Assembly: GCF_020991085.1 (NCBI RefSeq)
Contig: NZ_CP087719.1
Span: 992,001-1,056,000, forward strand
Source of the DNA: Roseomonas sp. OT10
GTDB taxonomy: Bacteria; Pseudomonadota; Alphaproteobacteria; Acetobacterales; Acetobacteraceae
Length of the DNA stretch: 64,000 bases
Reading direction: 5' to 3'
The translations under genes and the position numbers were made by a program. The stretch's first letter is position 1, and every line of letters starts with the position of its first letter. The notes under the pieces are model-generated. The model saw only the letters and a program-made list of their open reading frames with translations, was not told where the DNA came from and ran no database searches. Below, in pieces: positions 16,705-25,132 of the stretch.

Positions 16705-17997
16705 ATGACCCCCGCCGATGCCCTGGCCGCGCTACGCGACGCGGCGCCGGAGCGACCGACGCTGGCCGAGCGGCGGCGGCGGCTGGGCGCACTGGCACGG
16801 GTGCTGGTGCGGCGGGCGGGGGAGGTCGCGGCGGCGGCGGATGCGGATTACGGCGGGCGGGCGGCGGAGGAGACGCTGGTCGCCGACGTGCTGGTGACCG
16901 TGCAGGCGGCGCGGCGGGCGCGGCGGTGGCTGCGGTGGTGGGCGCGGCCGCGGCCCGTGCTGGCGCCGCTGCCGTTCCAGCCGTGCTGGGCCTGGGTGGA
17001 GCCGGTGCCCAAGGGCGTGGTGGGGGTGATGGCGCCGTGGAACTACCCGGTGCAGCTTTGCCTCTGGCCGGCGCTGGAGGCGGTGGCAGCGGGGAACCGC
17101 GTCTGCCTGAAGCCGAGCGAGCACACGCCGCGCACGGCGGCCCTGATCGCGGAGATGGTGGAGGAGGCCTGGGGGCCTTCCGTCGCGCGCGTCGTGCAGG
17201 GGGGGCCGGAGGTGGCGGCCGATTTCGCGGCGCAGCCCTGGGACCACCTGGTCTTCACCGGCGGGACGGAGACGGGGCGGCTGGTCGCCCAGGCCGCGGC
17301 GGCCGGGCTGGTGCCGGTGACGCTGGAGCTGGGCGGGCGCTGCGCCGCGCTGGTGCTGCCGGGCGCGCGGCTGGACGCGGCGGCGCGCGCGATTCTGGCG
17401 GGCAAGGCGGTGAATGCCGGGCAGACCTGCGTGGCGCCGGATACCGTGCTGCTGGTCGGGCATTCGCGCGCGGACTTCGCCGCCGCGGCGCGGGCGACGG
17501 GGATCGCGGCGGAGACGCGGGTGGTGCCGTGGCAGGCGCCGCGGCAGGCGCGGCTGGCCGAGGGAACGGAGCGGCTGGCGCCGGGGCCGGTGCCGCTGCG
17601 CCTGGGCGGCGATCCGGGGGAGGAGAGCTTCGGTCCGGTGCTGGGCGCGGTGGAATGCGACGGGCTGGACGCGGCCCTGGCATGGCTGGCCGCGCGCCCG
17701 GCGCCGCTGGCCCTGTTCCTGTTCGGTGCGACCGGGGCGGAGGAGGTGCGGATCGCCGCCGGGACGCGCAGCGGGTCCATCGCGACGGGGCGGACGCTGG
17801 ACCATGTCGCCTTCCCCGGACTGCCCTTCGGCGGGGTCGGGGCTTCGGGGTCGGGGCGCTACCACGGGCGGGCGGGGTTCGACGCCTTCAGCGACTGGCG
17901 CGCCCGCGTGCGGCACGGGCCCTTCGCCCTGGCCCGGCTGCTCGACGCCCCGCGCGGCGAGCGCGCGCGGAAGCTGGCGCGGCGCCTGGTGCGATAG
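16705..17997 (+). CDS. Aldehyde dehydrogenase of the C30 carotenoid cluster
   Basis: 430-residue NAD(P)-dependent aldehyde dehydrogenase, somewhat short for the family. GVMAPWNYPVQLCLWPALEA and the KPSE cofactor motif, FTGGTETGRLV, the general base in VTLELGGRCAALVL and the nucleophile in NAGQTCVAPDTVLLV are all present, so it should be active. It closes the carotenoid cluster, and its likely role is to oxidise the terminal aldehyde made by the CrtP-like enzyme to a carboxylic acid before glycosylation. I chose the ATG at 16705 because the longer frame upstream is arginine- and glycine-rich and unlike the family. Confidence 0.85.
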   Translation: MTPADALAALRDAAPERPTLAERRRRLGALARVLVRRAGEVAAAADADYGGRAAEETLVADVLVTVQAARRARRWLRWWARPRPVLAPLPFQPCWAWVEPVPKGVVGVMAPWNYPVQLCLWPALEAVAAGNRVCLKPSEHTPRTAALIAEMVEEAWGPSVARVVQGGPEVAADFAAQPWDHLVFTGGTETGRLVAQAAAAGLVPVTLELGGRCAALVLPGARLDAAARAILAGKAVNAGQTCVAPDTVLLVGHSRADFAAAARATGIAAETRVVPWQAPRQARLAEGTERLAPGPVPLRLGGDPGEESFGPVLGAVECDGLDAALAWLAARPAPLALFLFGATGAEEVRIAAGTRSGSIATGRTLDHVAFPGLPFGGVGASGSGRYHGRAGFDAFSDWRARVRHGPFALARLLDAPRGERARKLARRLVR

Positions 17998-18082
17998 TGC
18001 GGGACGCCCCGGGCTGGATTTCCACGTTCGACGGGCGTATTTCCGACGCCTCTTCGTCAACGGTGAGGATCGTTCCCCTTCC

Positions 18083-18529
18083 ATGCTGCTCCGCCAGGAC
18101 CGCGCACTGACCGCCGTGGCCGTCATGCTCGACGTGGCCTTCCACGCCGGGCGGGGTGGCGGGGTGGCAAGCGGCGCGGACATCGCCGAGCGGCTGGGGG
18201 CGGCCAAGCGCGGCATCGAGCCGGTCTTCCAGATCCTCTCCCGCGCCGGCCTGCTGGAGAGCACGCGCGGCCCGCGCGGCGGTTACCGCCTGGCGCGGCG
18301 CGGCCGGGATATCCGCCTGTCCGAGGTGGTGGCCAGCGTGGCCGATGACGGCGGGACGCCGGAGCTGCACGGGCGGCTGCAGGCGGTGATCGTCGGGCCG
18401 CTATGGCGGGAGCTGGATGCGGCGCTGCGCGAGAGGCTGGAATCCATGACCGTGGAGGATCTGCTGCGCCGGGCCCAGGCGGCCGGGCTGAAGCGCCCTT
18501 CCACCGAGCCGCTGAACTTCGCGATCTGA
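18083..18529 (+). CDS. Rrf2 family transcriptional regulator lacking cysteines
   Basis: 148-residue Rrf2-type winged-helix protein. The helix-turn-helix and wing read ADIAERLGAAKRGIEPVFQI then LSRAGLLESTRGPRGGYRLA, with the family hallmark GPRGGYRL. Most characterised Rrf2 proteins (IscR, NsrR, RirA) hold an iron-sulfur cluster on three cysteines after the wing. This protein contains no cysteine at all, so it cannot bind a cluster that way. It follows the carotenoid aldehyde dehydrogenase on the same strand after an 85-bp gap with its own upstream region. A role in regulating the cluster is possible but not shown. Confidence 0.85.
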   Translation: MLLRQDRALTAVAVMLDVAFHAGRGGGVASGADIAERLGAAKRGIEPVFQILSRAGLLESTRGPRGGYRLARRGRDIRLSEVVASVADDGGTPELHGRLQAVIVGPLWRELDAALRERLESMTVEDLLRRAQAAGLKRPSTEPLNFAI

Positions 18530-18573
18530 CGTCGCGCTTCCAGGGACCAAGGGGGGGCCACGGGAAGCGGCGT

Positions 18574-19248
18574 TCAGCCCGTGGCGGGGTTGTAGGGGAT
18601 GGGCGGCGGCACCGCGGCGGCCTTGCGTCGGCAGACATGCCCGTTGAAATAGCCTTCGACGCGGTAGCGCACGCCGCCCATCGGCTTCGCGTCCACCACG
18701 TGCACCTGGCCATCGCCGGGATCGCAGAGGAAGAGTTGGGTGAGGTCGCCGCGCCCGTCCACCGTATCCGCCACCACCACGTGGTGCGTCCCGTTGGACC
18801 AGCTGATCCCGACGATGACCGGGTCGCCCTGGCGGAGGCTGTCGGCCACCAGCTTGCCGGAGGCGATCGGCGGGACGGCGACGGTCTCCCACTCGCCCAG
18901 GCCAAGGTGACGCAGGATCTTGGGCAGTTCCGCGACGAGGATTGGCTCGTTGCCATCGTAGTACGATCCCCGGATGGCGCCGTAGGCGGCATAGACCTCG
19001 GGTTCCGTCTTCACCGCGTAGTCCACGGCGGTCTGCATCAGCTGCGGCCCGATCAGTCCGCCGAAGACGGGGATGATGGCGCCGCCCGCGGCGGCCGCGG
19101 CGGCGCCCAGCAGCAGCGCGCCCTTCCTGATCTTGAAGTTGACCATCAGCGTGCAGGCGATGGCGCAGGATTGTGGCTGGTCCTGTTCCTTCACCATGTG
19201 CACGGTGCCGTGGCTCGTCAGCCGGGTATGCCAGTCCTTCTTCGCCAT
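18574..19248 (-). CDS. Papain-like (C39-type) cysteine peptidase family protein
   Basis: 224-residue protein with a papain-like catalytic layout: Cys28 in EQDQPQSCAIACTLMVN, His155/His156 in SNGTHHVVVADTV and Asp176 in LFLCDPGDGQV. QxxSCxxAC near the N-terminus and a late GxHHVVV are typical of C39-like and related peptidase folds. A very hydrophobic, alanine- and glycine-rich segment at residues 43-68 lies between Cys and His, which is unusual and could be a membrane hairpin. There is no signal peptide. The start at 19248 is preceded by an AT-rich stretch (19255-19285) that stands out and probably holds the promoter. No ABC exporter or bacteriocin precursor is adjacent, so bacteriocin processing is not supported. 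Confidence 0.6.
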   Translation of the reverse strand: MAKKDWHTRLTSHGTVHMVKEQDQPQSCAIACTLMVNFKIRKGALLLGAAAAAAGGAIIPVFGGLIGPQLMQTAVDYAVKTEPEVYAAYGAIRGSYYDGNEPILVAELPKILRHLGLGEWETVAVPPIASGKLVADSLRQGDPVIVGISWSNGTHHVVVADTVDGRGDLTQLFLCDPGDGQVHVVDAKPMGGVRYRVEGYFNGHVCRRKAAAVPPPIPYNPATG

Positions 19249-19464
19249 TCTGCCGCGTCCAAATGTTACGTATACAGAATGATATTGGGCGCTTGTCGGA
19301 ATCCACAAGGGCGGCGGCATGGCGGATGACGCAAGAAATCGGCATCCGGCCGTCGTCCCGGCATGGGGCGGCCCGTCCCTGTGCCACCCTGCGGGCCATG
19401 CGGCGGGACCGCGGGCGCGCGCGGGCATCCGGCCCGCGCCGGCCGGGGCCCATGCACCCCGCCG

Positions 19465-20259
19465 TCAGAAGGCACGGCGCAGCCCGACCAGCTTCTCGAT
19501 CAGCACGACGCCGGCGAAGGCCAGGATCACGGAGATGGTGGCCGCCGCCGCCGCCGTCGGATCGAAGTCGTAGGCGAGGAAGTCGAACAGCGCGAGGGGC
19601 AGGGTGTTGCCGCCGATCGGCTTGAGCAGCAGCGAGACGGTGAAGATGTCCATCGAGACGATGAAGGCGAAGAGCGCGCCGGTCATCAGCCCCGGCTTCA
19701 TCAGCGGCAGCAGCACGCGGCGGAAGGTCTCGAACCCGCCGGCGCCGAGGCTGTCGGAGGCTTCCTCCAGCGCCGGGTCCACCTGCTCCAGCGCCGCGAC
19801 GATGGAGAGGAAGGCGAAGGGGAAGGCGATGACGACGTGGCCGATCTGCAACCCCAGCAGCGACTTCCCCAGCCCCACCTTGTAGACGAAGAACAGCAGC
19901 CCGATCGCCGTCAGCAGCTCCGGGAGCAGCAGCGGCAGCGTCATCGCCACGCGGAAGGCGGCGCCGAGCCGGCGCGACAGCGCGCGGTGGCACAGCGCCG
20001 CCAGCGTCGCCAGGACGCACACGCACACGGTCGTCGTCAGCGCCACGCGCAGCGAGAGGGTCAGCGCCTCCATGAAGACGACGTTGTCGAAGAAGCGCCC
20101 GAACCACTTCAGCGAGAAGCCCTGGGGCGGCACGCGCATCAGCTCGCCCGCCGTGACGGAGGCGGCGACGACGGCGATCAGCGGCACCAGCAGGAAGGCG
20201 TAGACGGGGATCAGCACGGCGGCGGCGCCGATCCGCGCCCAGCGTTCGCCCGCCCTCAT
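19465..20259 (-). CDS. ABC transporter permease, spermidine/putrescine type (PotC-like)
   Basis: 264-residue inner-membrane permease with about six hydrophobic helices. The EAA loop is ALEQVDPALEEASDSLGAGG followed by FETFRRVLLPLMKPGL, typical of the PotC half of polyamine-type importers. It is the last gene of a five-gene leftward operon, 10 bp after the PotB-like gene. The gap downstream, between this gene and the C39-like gene, shows no second gene. The transported molecule cannot be read from the permease; polyamines, 2-aminoethylphosphonate and other small cations all use this family. Confidence 0.88.
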   Translation of the reverse strand: MRAGERWARIGAAAVLIPVYAFLLVPLIAVVAASVTAGELMRVPPQGFSLKWFGRFFDNVVFMEALTLSLRVALTTTVCVCVLATLAALCHRALSRRLGAAFRVAMTLPLLLPELLTAIGLLFFVYKVGLGKSLLGLQIGHVVIAFPFAFLSIVAALEQVDPALEEASDSLGAGGFETFRRVLLPLMKPGLMTGALFAFIVSMDIFTVSLLLKPIGGNTLPLALFDFLAYDFDPTAAAAATISVILAFAGVVLIEKLVGLRRAF

Positions 20260-20269
20260 GCCGCGTCCC

Positions 20270-21127
20270 TCATGCCCGCGTCCTTTCCGCCAGGCGCTGC
20301 GTCGCGAGGGTGAAGGCGGAGACGATGACCAGCGTGGAGGCGGCCATCACCACCGCCAGCGCCGCGCCGAAGGGCCAGGCGAAAGAGCCGGTGAGCTGCT
20401 GCACGACGATCGAGGGCATCAGCGCCAGCCCCTGCCCGCCCAGCAGCGCGGGCGTGACATAGGCCGCGACGGAGAGCACGAAGACCAGCACCACCCCCGC
20501 CTGGATGCCGGGGAAGGAGAGCGGCAGGGTGACCCGGCGGAACGTCTCCCACCGCCCCGCGCCGAGGGAGGCGGAGGCGTCGCGCAGGCTGTCGTTCACT
20601 CCGCGCAGCGCATTGGCGATGGGCAGCACCATGAAGGGTGTGAAGACATGGACCAGCGCCATCACCACCACGCCCTGGTTGAACAGCAGCCGCATCGGCG
20701 CGGAGATGATCCCGGCCGCCATCAGCCAGCGGTTCAGCGGCCCGTCCACGGCGAGGATCACCATCCAGCCGAAGTTGCGCACCAGCACCCCGATCATCAG
20801 CGGCGAGACGATGCAGGCATAGAAGACGACATGCCAGCGCCCCTGCAGCCGCGAGAGATGCAGCGCCAGCGGGTAGGAGAGCAGCAGGCACAGCAGGGTG
20901 ATCGCCGCCCCCGTGCCCAGGCTGCGCGCCAGCGCGCCCAGGTAGTACGCATCCCCCAGGGCCCGGCCGTAATGCGCCAGCGTGTGGCCCTCGCCGAAGG
21001 GCGCATCCGGCGCCGCGGCGCGGAAGCTCATCGCCACCATCTCGACGTAGGGCAGCACGAAGAAGACCAGCAGGAAGCCCGCGGCCGGCAGGCCGAGCAG
21101 GATGCGGAACAGCTGGCGCCGGCTCAC
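20270..21127 (-). CDS. ABC transporter permease, spermidine/putrescine type (PotB-like)
   Basis: 285-residue permease with about six membrane helices, starting MSRRQLFRILLGLPAAGFLL. The EAA loop is ANALRGVNDSLRDASASLGAG followed by RWETFRRVTLPLSFPGI. It pairs with the PotC-like permease 10 bp downstream to form the membrane channel. The operon order is oxygenase, binding protein, ATPase, PotB, PotC with gaps of 22, 10, 10 and 10 bp, which is strong evidence of co-transcription. Confidence 0.88.
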   Translation of the reverse strand: MSRRQLFRILLGLPAAGFLLVFFVLPYVEMVAMSFRAAAPDAPFGEGHTLAHYGRALGDAYYLGALARSLGTGAAITLLCLLLSYPLALHLSRLQGRWHVVFYACIVSPLMIGVLVRNFGWMVILAVDGPLNRWLMAAGIISAPMRLLFNQGVVVMALVHVFTPFMVLPIANALRGVNDSLRDASASLGAGRWETFRRVTLPLSFPGIQAGVVLVFVLSVAAYVTPALLGGQGLALMPSIVVQQLTGSFAWPFGAALAVVMAASTLVIVSAFTLATQRLAERTRA

Positions 21128-21137
21128 GGGGCGCCCC

Positions 21138-22196
21138 TCACGGTGCGACCTTCGGCATCAGCCAGCCATGCTCGGCCTCCACCGCCAGCGATACCGCCCC
21201 CTCGGCGGGCAGGACGGCGTTCGGCGGGGCGAGGAAGCGCAGCCGCGACCCGTCGGCCAGCACCACCTCGACGTTCTGCGCCGCGCCCAGGAAGGCGGCG
21301 GTGGCGATGCGGCCCGTCAGCGCGCCGGTGCCGTCGGGGGCCAGCGCGATCGCCTCGGGGCGCAGCATCAGCTCCGCCTCCGCCGGCAGGTCGTCCGGCC
21401 CCGGCATGTCCAGCAGCGCCCCGCCGGCGGCCACGCGGTACCAGCCGGGCGCCAGGCGGGATTCCACCCGGGCGGGGAGGAAGTTGGCCTCGCCGGTGAA
21501 GTCGGCGACGTATCGCTCGGTGGGGCGCTGGTAGATCTCGCGCGGGGTGGCGAACTGCGCCACCTGGCCGTGCTTCATCACCGCCACCCGGTCGGAGATC
21601 GCCATCGCCTCCGCCTGGTCGTGGGTGACGTAGAAGGCGGTGGTGCGGGCGGCCTGCTGCACCTCGCGGATCAGCCAGCGCACCTCGTGCCGCAGCCGGG
21701 CGTCCAGGTTGGCCAGCGGCTCGTCCAGCAGCAGCAGGCGCGGGCGGATCACCAGCGCGCGGGCCAGCGCCACGCGCTGCTGCTGCCCGCCGGACAGCGC
21801 GCGGGGCAGGCGCTGCTCCAGCCCGGTCAGCCGCACCATGGCCAGCGCCTCCGCCACGCGCGCGCGCCGCTCCTCCGCCGGTACGCGCCGGGCGACCAGG
21901 CCGTAGGCGACATTGTCGAAGACCGTCAGGTGCGGGAACAGCGCGTAGTTCTGGAACACCACCCCGAAGCCGCGCCGGTTCGCCGGCAACCCCAGGATCG
22001 AGGCGCCGTCCACGCGGATGTCGCCGCCATCGGGGTCCATGAAGCCCGCGATGCAGCGCAGCGTCGTCGTCTTGCCGCAGCCCGAGGGGCCGAGGAGGGA
22101 GATCAGCTCACCCTCCTCCGCCCGCAGGGTCACGCCGTCGAGGGCGGTCGCGCTGCCGTAGCGCTTGCGCAGCCTCGCCACATCCACCTGGGCCAT
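21138..22196 (-). CDS. ABC transporter ATP-binding protein, PotA-like
   Basis: 352-residue ATPase. Walker A is LLGPSGCGKTTTLRCIAG, the Q-loop lies in VVFQNYALFPHLTVFDNVAY, the signature is ALSGGQQQRVALARAL, Walker B is LLLLDEPLANLDARL and the switch His is in YVTHDQAEAMAISDRV. Residues about 240-350 form the TOBE regulatory domain. The start MAQVDVARLRKRYGSA fits the family; the open frame begins 33 bases earlier without support. It energises the permease pair encoded downstream. Confidence 0.92.
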   Translation of the reverse strand: MAQVDVARLRKRYGSATALDGVTLRAEEGELISLLGPSGCGKTTTLRCIAGFMDPDGGDIRVDGASILGLPANRRGFGVVFQNYALFPHLTVFDNVAYGLVARRVPAEERRARVAEALAMVRLTGLEQRLPRALSGGQQQRVALARALVIRPRLLLLDEPLANLDARLRHEVRWLIREVQQAARTTAFYVTHDQAEAMAISDRVAVMKHGQVAQFATPREIYQRPTERYVADFTGEANFLPARVESRLAPGWYRVAAGGALLDMPGPDDLPAEAELMLRPEAIALAPDGTGALTGRIATAAFLGAAQNVEVVLADGSRLRFLAPPNAVLPAEGAVSLAVEAEHGWLMPKVAP

Positions 22197-22206
22197 GCGA
22201 GGTGCT

Positions 22207-23244
22207 TCAGATGGCCTTGGCCCAGGCATCGGAGAGGGCAGGAGCGATCTTCGCCGCCAGCGCCCAGTCGAAGCGCATCGCCTTGGCCATGTGCGCCGGG
22301 GTGATCGGCATGGTCTCGGCGATCTCGGCCGGCAGGACGACGTCCCGGTTCACCGGCGCCTGCTGGAACTCCCGCGCGAAGAGCAGCTGCATCTCCGGGC
22401 TCAGCATGAAGTCCAGGTACTTGTAGGCCGTCTCCTTGTCCGTGCCGTTGGCGAGGATGGAGAAGGTCTGGTCGAAGATCATCATGCCCTCCTCGGGCAG
22501 GACGAACTCCACCGGCACGCCGCGCTTCTTCATGCCGATCACCTCGGCGAGGTCCAGCGGCGCGATGCCGACCTGGCCCTGGGTCAGCAGCGGCGTCATC
22601 TGGCCGGAGAAGGCGACCTGCGGGAAGGGCTTCAGCGCGGCGAACTTCGCCACCGCCGCGTCGATGTCGTCGGGGCCGCGGCCGAAATGCTGCCCGGCCC
22701 ACATCAGCAGCATCATCGAGGCGGAGTTGGTGATGGAATAGAGCGCGAGCTGCCCCTTGTAGGCGGGGTTCCACAGGTCGGCCCAGCCCTTGGGCGGCGT
22801 GCGGACCATGTCCGTGCGGTAGGCGATGCCGATCGGGCCGATCATGCCGGTGACCGACTTGTTGTCGGGGAAGCGCGCGGCCTCCACCACCTTGGCGAGG
22901 TTGGGGACCTTGCTCTCGTCCAGCGTCTCGAAGAACCCCTCCTGGCGCAGCAGCACGACGTAGCGCTCGTTGGCCATGAAGACGGAATAGGGCGGCTTCT
23001 CCCTGCCCGCGGCGCGGAAGGCGGTGACCCAGCCGGTGCCCAGCCCGATGTCGAGCTGCGTCGCCCGCCCGCCGATGGTGCGGGAGAAGCGCGGCATGAT
23101 CTGGTTGCGCCAGATCTGCTCCCACCGCCCGCCATAGGTGTTGGCGGTGAAGGGGCCGGGGGCCTGGGCGAAGGCGCCACCGCCGGACAGAGGCAGGGCG
23201 GCGCCGGCCAGGCCGGCCAGCGCGGAACGGCGGGTCAGGATCAT
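22207..23244 (-). CDS. ABC transporter substrate-binding protein, PotD-like, Tat-exported
   Basis: 345-residue periplasmic binding protein. The N-terminus MILTRRSALAGLAGAALPL, followed by a small-residue region ending in AFAQ, is a twin-arginine signal peptide (R-R-S-A-L-A). The mature part begins near FTANTYGGRWEQIW, as in polyamine- or iron-type extracellular solute-binding proteins (family 1/PotD). It captures the substrate for the importer. Tat export implies folding in the cytoplasm first. It lies 22 bp after the oxygenase gene and 10 bp before the ATPase gene. Confidence 0.87.
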   Translation of the reverse strand: MILTRRSALAGLAGAALPLSGGGAFAQAPGPFTANTYGGRWEQIWRNQIMPRFSRTIGGRATQLDIGLGTGWVTAFRAAGREKPPYSVFMANERYVVLLRQEGFFETLDESKVPNLAKVVEAARFPDNKSVTGMIGPIGIAYRTDMVRTPPKGWADLWNPAYKGQLALYSITNSASMMLLMWAGQHFGRGPDDIDAAVAKFAALKPFPQVAFSGQMTPLLTQGQVGIAPLDLAEVIGMKKRGVPVEFVLPEEGMMIFDQTFSILANGTDKETAYKYLDFMLSPEMQLLFAREFQQAPVNRDVVLPAEIAETMPITPAHMAKAMRFDWALAAKIAPALSDAWAKAI

Positions 23245-23266
23245 CGGGATATCCTTGGGAAGCGGA

Positions 23267-24247
23267 TCAGGCCGAGGACTTCTGGCGGTAGGCGTAGTTC
23301 TTGTTCAGCCGCTCCAGCAGGTAGTCGCCGTAGCGCACGGGCGGGAAGCGCGGCGGGTTGTCCGGGCCCGTGCAGCTCGGCAGGCATTCCACCGTCGCGT
23401 CCATGTCCATGTCGAAGAAGTAGGGGCAGGAGTAGCGGTCCTTGCCCGACAGGTTCTTCACCCGGTGCGGCGTGGACTGCCAGCGCCCGTTGGTCCAGCG
23501 CGAGAGCATGTCGCCCACATTGACCACGAAGGTGCCGGGGATGGGCGTGGCCTTCAGCCAGACGCCGTCGGCGCGCCGCACCTCCAGCCCGCCCAGGCTG
23601 TCCTGCGCCAGCACGGTCAGGAAGCCGTAGTCGGTGTGCGGCGCCGAGCCGAAGGCGTCGTCGGGCGAATCGGGCGCCTGGGGCGGGTAGTGCAGCAGGC
23701 GCAGGAAGGTGGTCGGCTGCTCGAAATAGGGCAGCAGCGCGTCGGGCGGCAGGTTCAGCGCCAGCGCCATGGGGCGCAGCAGCTTGCGGCAGAAGGCTTC
23801 CATCGCCGCTTGGTACGTCAGCACCGCCTCGCGGAACGCCGGCAGCCCCTCCGGCCAGGGGGTCGGGCCCTGCAGCGGCAGGCCGAAGCGCGGGTCCCCG
23901 GCCGGGACCTCGTGCATGAACATGAAGCTCTCGGAGAAGTTCGGCTTCGTCACCTTCGCCACGGAGGAGGTGGCGATGACGGAGGTGTTGGGCGCCATGT
24001 AGCCGCGGTGGAACTCGTTCATCGACACGGCGCGCTTCTGCTCGTCCGGCAGGGCGTGGAAGGCGCGGGAGGCGGCGAAGATCTCCGCCTGCTGCTCCGG
24101 CGTGACCGGGGTGCCGGCGAAATAGGCGAAGCCGACCGTGCCGAAGGCGGCGTCCAGCGCCTTCGCGATGGCGACGTCGCCCGCCGCGCTGCCCAGGCCG
24201 GACAGGTCGATGACGGGGAGGTCGGGGGGCGTGGCGGAGTCGAGCAT
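23267..24247 (-). CDS. Isopenicillin N synthase-like 2-oxoglutarate/Fe(II)-dependent oxygenase
   Basis: 326-residue non-haem iron oxygenase. The iron triad is His204 and Asp206 in SAPHTDYGFLTVL and His261 in STPHRVKNL. The co-substrate Arg and Ser are in DRYSCPYFFD (Arg271, Ser273). The N-terminal DIOX_N region (VIDLSGLGSAAGDVAIAKAL) is also normal. It is the first gene of the five-gene importer operon, so it probably acts on the imported compound or a breakdown product. It is not a penicillin enzyme by context; the family name is structural only. Confidence 0.85.
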   Translation of the reverse strand: MLDSATPPDLPVIDLSGLGSAAGDVAIAKALDAAFGTVGFAYFAGTPVTPEQQAEIFAASRAFHALPDEQKRAVSMNEFHRGYMAPNTSVIATSSVAKVTKPNFSESFMFMHEVPAGDPRFGLPLQGPTPWPEGLPAFREAVLTYQAAMEAFCRKLLRPMALALNLPPDALLPYFEQPTTFLRLLHYPPQAPDSPDDAFGSAPHTDYGFLTVLAQDSLGGLEVRRADGVWLKATPIPGTFVVNVGDMLSRWTNGRWQSTPHRVKNLSGKDRYSCPYFFDMDMDATVECLPSCTGPDNPPRFPPVRYGDYLLERLNKNYAYRQKSSA

Positions 24248-24379
24248 GCGCGCAGCCTAAGGCAATCCGTGTGCCGGGTGCCAGGAGACGGGCCGGGCCA
24301 TGGGGTGGCGGCGCCCGCGGAATTGCCGCCGGGCTGGCCGGCATGGGAGGCTGGGCGGGAACCCTGGCGGACCCGCGCG

Positions 24380-25111
24380 ATGCCCGACCCGGCCTATCCC
24401 CCGCTCGACACGCTGAAGCCGGTCGCGGAGGGGCTGTGGATCGTGGACAGCGCCCCGCTGCATGTCGGGCCGCTGGAGTTCCCGGTGCGGATGACCGTGA
24501 TCCGCTTGGCGGACGGCTCGGTCTGGCTGCATTCCCCGACGCGCTGCACCCCGTCCCTGCGCGCGGAGATCGGGCGATTGGGCCCGGTGCGGCATCTGGT
24601 GGCGCCCAGCATCTCCCACTGGATGATGGTGCGGGACTGGCAGGCCGCCTTCCCCGGCGCGGTGAGCTGGGCGGCGCCTGGCCTGCGCGACCGGCGGGCG
24701 GTGCGCCGCTCGGGCCTGCGGCTGGACACCGACCTGGGCAACCGGGCGCCCCCGGCCTGGGAGGGGGAGATCGACCAGGCGGCGGTGACGGGCGCGCTGG
24801 GCTTCCACGAGATCGCCTTCCACCACCGGGCGTCGCGGACGCTGGTCCTGACGGACCTGATCATCAACCTGGAGGGGGAGAGGCTGCCCTGGTTCTCTCG
24901 CCAGTGGATGGGCATGGCCGGGGCGCTGGCGCCGGACGGGCGTGCCCCGGCCTATCTGCGCTGGCTGGTGAAGGCCGGCGGCGCGGCGCCGCGCGCGGCC
25001 GCCCGGCGGATGCTGGGCTGGGCGCCGGAGCGGGTGATCTTCGCCCATGGCCGCTGGTACGAGGCCGATGGCACGGCGCGGCTGCGGCGGTCGCTGGACT
25101 GGCTGCTGTAG
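24380..25111 (+). CDS. DUF4336 domain protein (metallo-beta-lactamase-like fold)
   Basis: 243-residue protein. Its features fit DUF4336: GLWIVDSAPLHVGPLEFPVR with MTVIRLADGSVWLHSPTR near the N-terminus, HLVAPSISHWMMVRDWQAAF in the middle, TLVLTDLIINLEGERLPW, and the C-terminal RVIFAHGRWYEADGTARLRR. The fold resembles metallo-beta-lactamases, but the HxHxDH motif is absent (SISHWMM stands in that position). Function unknown. It diverges from the oxygenase operon across 132 bp and ends 22 bp before the VOC gene on the other strand. Confidence 0.75.
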   Translation: MPDPAYPPLDTLKPVAEGLWIVDSAPLHVGPLEFPVRMTVIRLADGSVWLHSPTRCTPSLRAEIGRLGPVRHLVAPSISHWMMVRDWQAAFPGAVSWAAPGLRDRRAVRRSGLRLDTDLGNRAPPAWEGEIDQAAVTGALGFHEIAFHHRASRTLVLTDLIINLEGERLPWFSRQWMGMAGALAPDGRAPAYLRWLVKAGGAAPRAAARRMLGWAPERVIFAHGRWYEADGTARLRRSLDWLL

Positions 25112-25132
25112 GCGGAAGGGCCGGTCGGCCCT

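Noticed and set aside
13404-16706. 1100-residue open frame on the minus strand
   Set aside because: Antisense to hpnC-hpnD and hpnE; composition is low-complexity and no domain is visible.
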